Shown: one piece after another, positions 54,440 to 64,000 of the stretch
Layout of the letters: each line of letters begins with the position of its first letter
How positions within the stretch are numbered: position 1 is the first letter of the stretch
From: Vicugna pacos
Taxonomy: Eukaryota; Chordata; Mammalia; Artiodactyla; Camelidae
Assembly (NCBI RefSeq): GCF_048564905.1
Contig: NC_133005.1
Span: 32,915,501-32,979,500 of the forward strand
Direction of reading: 5' to 3'
Length of the DNA: 64,000 bases
Notes under the pieces: generated by a model
What the model saw: only the letters and a program-made list of their open reading frames with translations
Told to the model about the DNA's origin: nothing
Database searches by the model: none
Program-made: the position numbers and the translations under genes

Positions 54440-55045
54440 CAGTCATCTTGCTAAGCGAGTAATTACAGTTGCCCACTGGCTTTTGAGAACCATAACTGGG
54501 GCCTTGTCTCCTTTGACTGTTGATTTTAGCACCAGGGCCCTTCACAACAGTCTTGTTTGGGGAGAAATAGGCTAGAGGTGGGGCAGTGGAGATTAACTGT
54601 GCTTTCATGTCATTCTATTCACAGCCCCAAAGCTATTGTGGTCTGTTATTTGCCAGTTGCCTTCCTCAAACATTGGCTGACAGAATGGGGACTTTGGGAT
54701 GCCTTGATAAGTGAACTTACAACATCTCTTTGTGCACTGGTTCTGGTTAAGTCTGCGTCAACTTGAGTCCCAGGATTCAAGTTAATCCTCAGAGGTTGGG
54801 AGGAAATGGGAGGCTTTTCCTAGTAATTACTGATCACCAGCAGGGGGAGCCCTAGGACTGCAGAATCTCTTCCTCTAGTATAATAAAGCCCTTCACAGTG
54901 TTTTCAAAACTTGAAGACCCAGGGTTAGTGAATCCCTTGCCTTCTAGCTCAAGTGTTCATTCAGCTTTGCAATTTAAACTGTGTGATGACATCAGGAAAG
55001 TATCAAGGCCAAAAAAAGAATCAAGCAGTAAAGCTACAGAGGAAA
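54440..55045. other. No recognised feature
   Basis: A short CAGT microsatellite (about 54427-54445) is the only regularity seen. Confidence 0.5.
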
Positions 55046-55049
55046 AGAA

Positions 55050-56110
55050 CCTGTGAACAGTAAGGACTGGAAGGGAGTACTGAGCTTCAGGGGTGCTGGT
55101 AATACTCTGTTTCTGGATCTGACGTTGGTTACAGGAGCGTGTTCAGTTTGTGAAAATTTCATCAAGCTTTGATACAGTATAGTATATCCATACTATGTAT
55201 ATGTACACACACAGACACTATATTTCTATCTGTATTAAACTTCAATAAAGTGTTTTTAAAACTGTTTTTAAAGTCTCAGTTTGTACCACAAGATATATGT
55301 ATTGGACTAGGGTGACTGTTCTTTTTTTTCTCCTATAATTCTTAACCTTCTCTGAGTCACAGGACCCTTTCTGAAAAAGACCCCAGGTTAAGAACTTTTG
55401 CAGCAGCAAAAGAGAGAAAATGAGCAAAGGACATGAACAGATAGTTCACAGAAAAAGAAATCAAACATATGAAAAGATGCTCAATTTCAGTCTTCAAAAG
55501 ATGAATGCTTATTAAAAGAATACAGAGATACCACTTTTAATCTATCTGGTTGGCAGCAATCCCAAAGTTTGACAGCACACTCAATGGAGTTGAAGTTAGA
55601 GGGTGGGACAGGAGGCAACAGGCTCTGCCAGACATTGCTAGGGGGATTGTGAAATGACAGTATCCATCAAAATGGCAAGTCTAGAAATCCACCCTGTAGA
55701 TGACATTTGTACATATATGTAATGACTTATATAAAAGCTTAGCCAATCCAGCGCTGGTTGTAACAGCAAAAGATGGGAGGCAACCCAGGTGTCCATCCAT
55801 CTGTACAGGACCAGGCACCTACACTGTGGTGCAGCCATACACTGAGTTACTATGTAGCTGGAAACAGAGCAAGCTCTTAGAAAAGATCTCTAAGAGATAG
55901 TAAGTTAAAAAAAAAAAAGGTGCAAGCTAAGAATGTATATGTGTATCACTTGTGTCTGCATAAAGAAACACTGAGAAGATAAGCTGAACACCAGGAGGAG
56001 CAATTCAGAGAATGGTGGGGGCAGGATGGGAGCAGCCAGACTTTGTCACAGTGATTTTTGAATCCTGTCACTGTGTTACCTATGCCAGACAACAGTAACA
56101 ACAGATTTAA
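55050..56110 (+). repeat. Old L1 LINE pieces, 3' region
   Basis: 55050-55270 ends ATTAAACTTCAATAAAGTG. 55400-56110 has CAAAGGACATGAACAGATAG, GTTGTAACAGCAAAAGATGG and AGGTGTCCATCCATCTGTAC, an L1 ORF2 C-terminus and 3' UTR. The order suggests two separate copies. Confidence 0.85.
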
Positions 56111-56114
56111 GAAG

Positions 56115-56690
56115 CCCCGCTCTAAAGCTGTTGAGCTAAGCCTCTGCACTCGCATACTTCTCATATCTGCCAACCTCACAATGGCTGGGTTTGGTTTTTT
56201 AAATTTGAATGAAGCCATGTCTTGATAAGAGACGTCAACTTAATCTACACTTACACTGTTGTGTCATGGTTTCCTGGCTCAGCCTTCACTCCCAAGCATT
56301 CTTTCCTTGCCCTGTGTGTGCTCTAAACCAGTCTGCCCTCTCAAGTGCCAACATTTATGTGTAATTTATGAGCACCTTAGCTTGCCTGAGGGAAAAAGAA
56401 AAGGTTTCATTAGAAAAGTGTGCCTTTGTCTTCAGATGCCATTGAGATCTCGTTCCCCGTCCTTTCATCTTTGCTTGTCTCTCCAGCCATCCCCCCCCCT
56501 CCTCTTTTAGAAGGTCTTCTCTCCAAGACCAGTCCCTACTGTAACCTCACTTTGGTTCCTGTCTCTCGCACTTTCTTGGGAAATGCACGCCATTTTTTCT
56601 GTACACGCAAACACACATCATGTCTTCTCTTACCATTTAAAAAACAAAAAGGAAAAAAAAAAAAGCCCACAAAACCCAAACCCACAAAGC
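56115..56690. other. No firmly recognised feature
   Basis: Pyrimidine-rich, with an A run near 56636-56665. A 153-codon ORF through here has no protein-like composition. Confidence 0.45.
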
Positions 56691-56694
56691 CCCC

Positions 56695-57070
56695 TTCTGC
56701 CTGGATTCTCCCTAAGCGCCTGTCCTTTTCTCCCCTTTGGAACCATAGTCAGTGTCTCTCCTTCGATTCTCATTTTTCAAACTGCTGCGACCAGACTTCC
56801 ATCACCACTGAAATGCTTCTGGCCAAGGGCAGGAGTGATGTCCTTGCTGCTAAATCCAGTGGCCCGTTTCTCAGTTCCTAGGTTGCCTGAGTTCTGAGCT
56901 CCGTCTGACACTGGACATGGTTTCCTCAACTCACCCTCCTTCCGGCCTCTGTGGTCTTCACACCCAGCGCCATCCTCTCAGCGGCCTCTCCTCCTCCGTC
57001 TCCTCCCCAGGCTCCTCTTCTGCCCATCAGGCGCCTCACTGCCCCATGCTTCTCATATCACTTCCACTTC
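56695..57070 (+). repeat. L2 LINE reverse-transcriptase region fragment
   Basis: TGCTGCTAAATCCAGTGGCC then CTCAGTTCCTAGGTTGCCTG and TCTGACACTGGACATGG align with the L2 stretch encoding the DLSAAFDTVDH-type motif, heavily diverged. Confidence 0.6.
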
Positions 57071-57579
57071 CTGGATGATCCTGGGTCAGAAAAGAGAGAA
57101 ATCTACTCTTGACTTGCTTGAGTGGAAAAGGAATTTACTGGAAGGATAGCAGAAAGCTCACTCAACAAAAGGGAACGCTGTACAGCCAAGCCTCATCAGA
57201 CTGGGGACAGAACCTTTCCCAGGTGCCAGGAATTCGCAGGCAGCCTCTCTGGGGTATCGCCATCAGATGCCACGCATTTCTGACCTTCCATGACCCTCTG
57301 TATAGGATTCAAGTTCCAAGGAGGGAAGCCCTGGTTGGCCCCGTAGCGGTGTCAGACTGTATCGTCCACGACTCAGAGGTGCAAAAATAGGACAGCTTCT
57401 TCCGTTTTCAACTGATCTCATCTTGCCCTCAAACTTCCATTCTCCCAACTCTAGTGGGTAGAGGTCTCCTGCACTTCTCAAAAGTTCGCTCTATGCCACT
57501 TTGCTTTTATGAAAGACCTACATTAGTACCTGTTTTCACCCAAAAAAAAGAAACCTGAAGAGGATTTTCCCTTTCACGA

Positions 57580-57860
57580 AAAAGGTGAAAAGCAAAAATA
57601 GCATGAGCCTTTGTTTTGCGCCGAGTATTAGAGAGGCAGCACGCACCCCAAGGGCGAAAGAGGCACCGCCAAGCTCTCTCCCGGGAACTGCACTCAGCAT
57701 CTCAGCATCAAGCCGCGTAGCTTTGCCCTGTGTCTGTGAACATCTGTGCTTTATCTCAATTTATGTTGCGCCTCCATTAGTACATCGTGTCCTAAGGAAA
57801 TTGCTGCTTCGCTTTACGCTGTGTCAGCTTACAAAAGGTCTCAGGAAGGGGAAGGTAGGA
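57580..57860 (+). mobile_element. Possible ancient ERVL-class LTR fragment
   Basis: GAGGCACCGCCAAGCTCTCT, TCAGCATCAAGCCGCGTAGC, CATCTGTGCTTTATCTCAAT and GCTGCTTCGCTTTACGCTGT recall an ancient ERVL-type LTR. It is a non-coding, old, partial fossil. Family assignment is from memory and uncertain. Confidence 0.35.
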
Positions 57861-57864
57861 AGGG

Positions 57865-59075
57865 AGACCTGTATTTCGGTCTCTTCTGGTTTACCGCACT
57901 CTGTCCTGCATAAATCCTCAGTAGTGCAGGCTTTCCTCCCCTCCCCCTTCTCCTCCCATTCTCTGTGGCTCCAGGAGGGAGGGGGCAGATGAGCTTTGTG
58001 ATTCAGAGACTGTTCCTTCCCCTTGGCTGTTCTTTGCAGCCACGTGGCTGCTCTAGGCTTGTCTTCTGCATCATGGATTCTGCTGGAACCCACCATGGTG
58101 GGGCTGACCTGATTCAGTTCCTGAATAGAATCATGAAAATTGCCGGTGTTCCCTGTCATGAGGTCCTCACAGCTTGTCTCCTGGGCTTTCCTCACCCATC
58201 AGTCCCCTTAGCACACCCACAAGATCTCTCCTGAGGGCATGCGTAACTTCCAGGTCATCTACATGGCATATGGGTTCAGGGGGCTGGGGAAGCTGCTGTT
58301 TTCCACCATATCATCTCCCAGGGCTGCTTTTATAGCTTAGGTGCCAACTCGGTGCTGCGGTATGGCCAGTGTGGGGCTTCCCTGAGAGGCCAGAGCTCCC
58401 CCTTGGCCCTGCTCTGGGATGTGACGCCCGCGTCCTCCAAGCCTGCCTAGGAGCTTCTCAGTCCCATGCAGTGGATCTGACCTTAGAACAGGGTGGACCA
58501 GAACACTTGCATCTGAACTCCTGTCCTGCTTTTTCTCCAGGGCAGGCCCAGAAGGCCTCGTCCCTTCCTGCTCTATGGGAACTTCTCTTTAATCTTACAC
58601 TGTGTCATCTCCTCCTTGTGACTTACAGAAAATCTCTGCCCTCTCACCCCCCAGTTGTGCTCTTGATCTGCAGAGAGAAGAGTTTGGAACTAAGGAAATC
58701 TTTTTTCTGTTCCCTCTACAAAGCCAGATTTTAAGACTCTTATCTCACTGTGGACTCAAGAAAAATTTCAAACTCAGAGCCGAGCAATGGCTCCTTGGGC
58801 AGCAAAAGGCACTCACTGAATGGCTGGGGAGCTGCAGGCTTAACGAGGAATCAGGAATTAACAGCAATAAAAGTACATTGGTGTTGCCCTCAAGAAATGT
58901 TCTTTAGCTTGATAGATGTGCCCACTTCTTGGATGGCAGGGCACTTGGGCTGTTTCACCAGGACCACACAGAATGGCTGGGGAACTTCTTCAAAGGGAAC
59001 AGTGGGTGCTATGACCTGAAGAAAGGGGTAGAGGGAACGGGCAGGGAGAAACAATAAATGTCGTCCACAGCTTTG
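57865..59075. other. No recognised gene
   Basis: Mixed-composition sequence with several short ORFs and no family resemblance. Possibly eroded repeats. Confidence 0.45.
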
Positions 59076-59079
59076 GCGA

Positions 59080-59260
59080 TATGTGCTTGCTGTTGACAAC
59101 GTCCAGATCTCCAGCCCGGCTGTCTCCTCACCACACTTCGAGTCCTGTATCCTGCTGGTCGTCTCTACGTGGACATCCCACAGACACCTGGTGAAATGCG
59201 ACATGTTCAGAACTGAATGGGTTACCTTTTCCCCTAAAGCCTAGTATTCTGGCCTTTCCT
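59080..59260 (+). repeat. L2 LINE fragment
   Basis: GTGGACATCCCACAGACACC and ACATGTTCAGAACTGAATGG are the L2 ORF2 region that precedes its 3' end. Confidence 0.7.
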
Positions 59261-59357
59261 GGTCCCTTTCCATTTAATTGAATCAAATGGAATTTGATTC
59301 ACACCCTCCCATCTGTCAGGCTCCTAGGTTATTTAATAACCCCTGTACGTTGGAAGT

Positions 59358-59515
59358 GTTTTGTTTTGTTTTAATTTATTTATTTTTCTATTGAAGTATA
59401 GTCAGTTACAATGTATGAATTTCCGGTGTACAGCATAATGTCCCAATCATGCATACATATATATGTATATTCATTTTCATATTCTTTTTCATTAAAGGTT
59501 ATTAAAAGGTGTGGA
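59358..59515 (-). repeat. L1 3'-end fragment of a cetartiodactyl type
   Basis: CTATTGAAGTATAGTCAGTT and TTCCGGTGTACAGCATAATG with a T-rich left flank. Same family as 33905-34130. Confidence 0.7.
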
Positions 59516-60110
59516 TATACCTTTATAGGAAATTTAGAAAATATGAAGAAGAGAATTGTACGTCCTTTGGCCCCAGCACCCAGGAAGACCACTGTCAGCA
59601 TTTTGTCATTGTGTTACAGAGTACTTAAGAGTCAGGCTGGCTCTATTTTAGAAGTCCTGCTTCCCCACTCCTACCCCTCTGTGTCCTTGGACATGCTGCC
59701 TAAGCCCCTGTGCCTCCATTTACTGCTCTGAAAAATGGGGCTAATGATAGGACCCACCTCAGGAGGCATGGGGAGAACTGAGTGATGAGATAGTGTCCTA
59801 CAAATGTTAGTCACTATTACTATTATTGGTATTGTTATCTTAAATGTATCTATTTTAATTGCTGACGGACTGTGCACACAGTTTTACACTCTGCTTTTTT
59901 CATTAACTTTTGTAAGCATCTTTCATGTCACACAATATTCCTAAAAATATGATTTTAATGACTGAATTATAGTCCATCATTTAAATGGGTTCATAATTTC
60001 TCCTGTAGTTAACCATTCCTCTGTTTTTGGACAGTTGTGAGTTTGTGTGTGTGTGTTGTCTGTGTGTGCATTTGCTGTAATAAAGAACTCTGAACTGAAA
60101 ATCCTTGTTT
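59515..60110 (+). repeat. Old L1 3' UTR with nested MIR
   Basis: GGAAATTTAGAAAATATGAA and GACCACTGTCAGCATTTTGT lead in, then TATAGTCCATCATTTAAATG and GCTGTAATAAAGAACTCTGA. A forward MIR (about 59610-59835: CCTAAGCCCCTGTGCCTCCA) interrupts it. Confidence 0.75.
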
Positions 60111-60114
60111 GTGT

Positions 60115-61635
60115 GTGTATATATAAATTTACACATTAAAAATGCGTGTGTAGATGTACGTGTATATATCTCTACATCTGATCATGAGTCTGATTATTTG
60201 CTTAGAGTAGAATTTTACACCTGGAACACCTAGGTAAGAAGGTATGCCCTGCCTTTTATGCCTAAAAGAAGGGCTATCACCCATTCACACACTCAGAGCC
60301 CACCTCCCTACATTCTCCAGCAGTGACATGAGCTTGTTTAAATCTGCCTCCTGTCACTACCACTCCTTCACAAGGTCACTTTTATTTACTGCATTTCACT
60401 GAGATGGTAGGAGATGGTCCCACACCCAGGGTGCTCCTGCATACGTCACTCTTCATAATGTTCATAAATTAACTGAGCAGTCCCATAAACTCTGGATAGA
60501 TGTGTTAACTTGGTTCCTGCCTGGGTCCATTTTCCTGTGGGCGGAAATATAACCCTTGGTGTTAGCCAAACATTGGGTTTTCTTGTTTCCCTGATTTTTT
60601 TTTTGAAAAGCCATTTAAGTTTTTGAAAATCGATACCTCTTTGGTGATTCGTACGGAGTCTGCCCTTAAGATCTGATCATGTAAGTGCCTGCTTGTTTCT
60701 CTCTGATAAGGTGTAGCAAGAAATTCTCAGTGTGGGCCTTGAGAAGCTGTCAGTATTTCAGGTTCAAGTCCCCCATCCTCTGACTTCAGAATTTCTCTAT
60801 TGCTCTTCCAAAGCACTTTCTCCCCCAATGGACAGCCAGACCCAGGAGCCACCTCCAAGAATCACTTTAGCCCAGAGATATTCCTCACCACAGCCCAGGG
60901 CTCCAAGAAAAATGTATCCCAAGCTGACCTTAGGGCCCACAGAACACCTGCCATGGACTCATCTGTCCAGATGCCAGGAAAGAAAAAATCCTCAGGCTCC
61001 TTTCCCAGCTGTGAAACCTGAGCTCCGTTCACCCTGTGAATCTCCCAGGCCATCACAGCTTCTGCAGAGCCTGGGGCTGCTGGCCTGGGTTCTGGTGCAG
61101 CAGGGCTCACATCCCCTCCACTGGGCCCTGAACAAATGGAAAAGGGGTGGATCCCTGGCCCAAGCCCCACCCAGCCTGGCAAGGATGCCCTAAAGAAGAT
61201 CCCCACTCCTCTTACTTGGGTCAGAGCAAGCTGGGCTCAGCCTGGAGGAAGTGTCCACGGAGGACTTGTTGGTCTTATCTGGATCCTCCCAAGGAAACGC
61301 CCCATGCGGCAGAAACGGTGTAGGCTTGCCTGCAGCCTCTGCCAATCTCCCAATAGCAAATTTTCAAAGTGGGCAGACAGCTCCTGGCCCAGGGCCGGGT
61401 GGACAGGACCTCTGCTAGCAGTGCTGTGCATTTGACCTGCAACCCACTGTGATCTCCCAGGAAGCAAGGGCCCACGTGAGGCTGCCTGGTCTAATGACTC
61501 TCTCCACTCTCTGGAATCCACACAGTGGGAGGGAATGTCCAGCCTGTGAGGCCATGAACCCTGAGACACTGACTTAAGTGAGAAAGAGCGGCAAGAGGCT
61601 GCCAGAGGAAAGGGAAGGGAGAGATGTAAGGAAAG
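60115..61635. other. No recognised gene
   Basis: TA/TG-rich at 60110-60180, then single-copy-looking sequence. Overlapping ORFs at 60732-61206 on both strands share no family features and are judged chance. Confidence 0.45.
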
Positions 61636-61639
61636 GAAC

Positions 61640-62060
61640 ACCCATCCACAAGTCAGGTCTGAGTTTGCTCCTGCCTGGCTGTTTCTCTGGAACATATACA
61701 TCACTTTACTTCTTTGGGCCTCAGCTTTCTCGCTAACTGGTTTTTGGATATCATTCACTCTTTTCCAATTTGCAATTTTCTCAAATAAAAACATTGTCAA
61801 TTAGATAAAGCTGGCTAAACTAAATTAGAGATTTAAAATAGAGTTTAGAACCAGTCCTGTTCCTATTGGTTAGTTTTTCTTATTCAAAAGTAATAGATGC
61901 TCAGAACAGGGGGAAAAAAAAAAAAGAAAGAAAACAAAACAAACACCACCAAAGGTCAGAAGATAGAGCCAAGCATACGTAGTTCACAGAAAACACCCAT
62001 AATTCCACCCGTCCGGAGACCACGCTGTTGGTATCTTGTCTGGATCCTTCCAGGTAAGAG
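61640..62060 (+). repeat. MIR fragment and an old L1 3' UTR piece
   Basis: 61640-61760 has TTTGGGCCTCAGCTTTCTCG (MIR). 61855-62060 has AAAAGTAATAGATGCTCAGA, an A-rich tract and CCCATAATTCCACCCGTCCG (L1 type). Confidence 0.6.
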
Positions 62061-62227
62061 GTTCTTAACTTGCATTGTTGGATGGGCTTTGGAGGAACAG
62101 AGACCCTGGATGATTCAAAAAACTCCCTTTTGTGGGCCATTTAGGATGTTTCAGGTGTTCTACCATTACAAAGAATGCCATGCAGATAGAAGCTAGCTGA
62201 AAAAGAATTAGAACTTAATGAGAAGGA

Positions 62228-62318
62228 TTTTTTTTTTAATGGAGGCACTAGGGACTGAACCCAGGACCTCCTGCATGCTATGCATGTGCTCTACCACCGA
62301 GCTATTCCCCAACCCTAG
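62228..62318 (-). repeat. Vic-1 SINE
   Basis: Reverse-complement Vic-1 (GGAGGCACTAGGGACTGAAC, GCATGTGCTCTACCACCGAG) with a T run at its left end. The flanks GAACTTAATGAGAAG and GAGTTTAGTAAGAAA look like a diverged target duplication. Confidence 0.9.
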
Positions 62319-62469
62319 AGTTTAGTAAGAAAACAAGAAGAAAAACCCGAACAATCTGAACACCTGACAAAGATACTTTAAAGGGCACAAAAGGAGGCCA
62401 AATTACCCTACAGTGCACAAAAACTACCACTGATAGACAAAGGATTGATGTTCATTTGCAGCCATTTAC

Positions 62470-62600
62470 ATTTAGGTCAACAAATATTTACTGGGCAGAT
62501 GCTATTATATGCCAGACCCTGTGCCACGTGCTATGAACGCCACAGGCAGCCCAGCCACTGACCTCATTGAGCTTTCAAACTAGTGGAGACCAACACGGAA
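62470..62600. repeat. Old mammalian repeat
   Basis: CAACAAATATTTACTGGGCA, TATATGCCAGACCCTGTGCC and CATTGAGCTTTCAAACTAGT: the widespread motif also seen at 16525 and 47880. Family not named. Confidence 0.55.
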
Positions 62601-62604
62601 ATTA

Positions 62605-63310
62605 TTTCCTGCACAAACAGTAGACTGTTTAGCCAAACTGGCTGCATGACTGCTGGGCCCAGCAGACCCCTGAATGATCTCACTCTTCTCCCTTCCTGAC
62701 CCAGCCTCCCTGCCTTCGGGGGGTCCTGCATGTTTCAGCCTCAAGGAGAGGCCTCCTTCCAGCCCACATCCAATCCAGACGTTGCCTCCAGGGGCCCATG
62801 AATGAAGGCCATTCAACTTCTGCTTGTTCTTTTCCAGGAGCAGGAAGCTGCCTACCCTCGACTCAGTCCCTTCCTGCTTGTTTGAAACTCTTCCTTATAT
62901 TGAACTACAGCCTCCATCCCTATAAAATCCTCTGATTGGTCCCAGAACCACATAAAACAAGTCTGTTTTCTTCTCCAGCCTGTAGATCTAGAGAGACTTT
63001 CTTCAGGTGAAGCATTCAATCCCATGGTCTGATCCTCAAGTCAGTACCCAGCGTCTGTGATGTCCTTCCATGGCAGGCGGGGCCTGCGAGCCCTCTGTTG
63101 AATCATCGACCCATGAGCATGCCCAGACCTTCCAACCAAGTATCCCCGAACAGATGGCCACGGCATGGGGGCAGCAAGGCCCAGACTTCTGAGGACAGAC
63201 TATGCTGGGGACACTAGAAAAAGTTCTGCAACCGTAAGAGGGAATGGGAGAGAAGCTGAGCCAGCTCTGATTGGAGGACCTGATCTGCTATCCTCCTCGC
63301 AAAAAGCCCA
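62605..63310. other. No recognised feature
   Basis: Single-copy-looking sequence without a supported ORF. Confidence 0.45.
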
Positions 63311-63667
63311 CATGTCTTAGAGCAGTACCTCTCCCACCGCAGTGTATGCCGATCTCCTGGGGTCTTGTTAAATTGTGCATTTTGACTCAGCAGGGCTAGG
63401 AGAGGGCCTGAGATTTTGCACCTATTATAAGCGCCCAGTGATGTGCTAATACTTCAGACCACACTCTGAGTAGCAAAGCCTTAGGGCAGTGGAACCACAG
63501 TCTCCTGGAGGAACTTTAAAAATATGGAAAGTTTGGCTTACCCCAAAACTACTGATTCAGAATCCCCTGGTCCATTTATTCAGTGGGTCTCAGCCTGGAC
63601 TGGATGTTAGAATCATCTGAAGAGGTTTTCAAATGCTGATTCCCAGGGTCAATCATCACTTGATATC

Positions 63668-63742
63668 CCTTCCTTGCCTCCCTCCCTTCCTCCCTCTCTT
63701 CCTCCATCCTTTCCTCTCTCCCTCCCTTCCTTTCTCTCTCTT
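63668..63742 (+). repeat. (CCTT)n/(CT)n pyrimidine microsatellite
   Basis: CCTCCCTTCCTCCCTCTCTT and similar units, imperfect, inside a hAT fragment. Confidence 0.9.
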
Positions 63743-63879
63743 GCTGCTTTAATTTAAAAAGCTCCCCCAGGTGATTCTGATGACCAGCCCCATCTGGTTG
63801 GGGACCAGAGGCAGTGCTTCACAGTCCTGGCTGCACATCAGTCACCTGAGCACTTTACACCATGGTAGTAGTGTCAGGG

Positions 63880-63896
63880 CCCCCCCCCCCCCCCCC
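63880..63896 (+). repeat. Poly-C run of 17
   Basis: Uninterrupted C17 inside a hAT fragment. Its length may be unreliable in the assembly. Confidence 0.95.
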
Positions 63897-64000
63897 GCAG
63901 ACCAGCTGAATGGGAATTTCTAGGGGTTGGGGCTAAGGGATTAGCATTCCACAAAGTCCCCCAGTCAAGGGTGTAGCCCTTCGTAAAGAGCCTGATATAA

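Larger units (their letters stand above)
63315..63990. mobile_element. Cluster of MER5-type hAT fragments broken by simple repeats
   Basis: Several pieces share the TCTCCTGG...GATTCTGATG pattern: about 63318-63480, 63486-63590, then 63590-63835 split by a CCTT array, and a last copy split by poly-C. Confidence 0.65.

Noticed and set aside
60732-61206. 153-codon plus and 114-codon minus ORFs
   Set aside because: Mutually antisense, low-complexity proline-rich stretches, no family match; likely chance in GC-rich sequence.
50000-64000. First exon of GDAP1L1, the next gene in human
   Set aside because: No frame resembles its N-terminal or GST-like sequence; it must lie beyond the right edge.

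Overview
This is a 64 kb piece of a mammalian nuclear genome, almost certainly from a camelid (camel, alpaca or llama lineage). The evidence is four copies of the tRNA-derived Vic-1 SINE, three of them with exact target-site duplications, on a background of old MIR, L2, L1 and hAT repeats shared by placental mammals. There are no prokaryotic features, CRISPR arrays or operons.

Two protein-coding genes are recognisable, both on the minus strand. JPH2 (junctophilin-2, the T-tubule to sarcoplasmic reticulum tether of heart and skeletal muscle) contributes its first two coding exons: exon 1 at 31012-31390 and exon 2 at 9165-9945. The first 386 complete codons are visible, with all eight MORN repeats. 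Its later exons, including the membrane anchor, lie beyond the left edge. OSER1 (oxidative-stress-responsive serine-rich 1) is complete: coding exons at 45865-45941, 42764-42877 and 38971-39658 encode 292 residues, and a non-coding first exon ends at 49556. The order JPH2-OSER1 agrees with human chromosome 20q13.12.

Layout: 1-9164 is JPH2 intron 2, mostly decayed repeats ending in a degenerate GGAT array. 9946-31011 is JPH2 intron 1, about 21 kb. It begins next to exon 2 with a decayed GTGAG-rich minisatellite and contains a compact MEF2/CArG-like/M-CAT cluster at about 27.76 kb. 31391-38380 holds the JPH2 promoter and a repeat-rich intergenic gap. 38380-49650 is OSER1. 49000-49960 is a CpG island serving as a two-way promoter for OSER1 (minus) and a divergent non-coding transcript (plus, the expected OSER1-DT). 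50000-64000 is gene-poor and filled with L1, L2, MIR and hAT fragments; no GDAP1L1 exon, the next gene in human, was seen.

The observation most deserving follow-up is the muscle-type regulatory cluster in JPH2 intron 1. On the plus strand, antisense to JPH2, it has TATA-like geometry and is followed about 150 bases later by an ATG-AAG joined to a strong splice donor. It could be a muscle enhancer of JPH2 or the first exon of an unannotated muscle transcript. Repeat family names and boundaries come from reading and memory, not from a database search, and are approximate.
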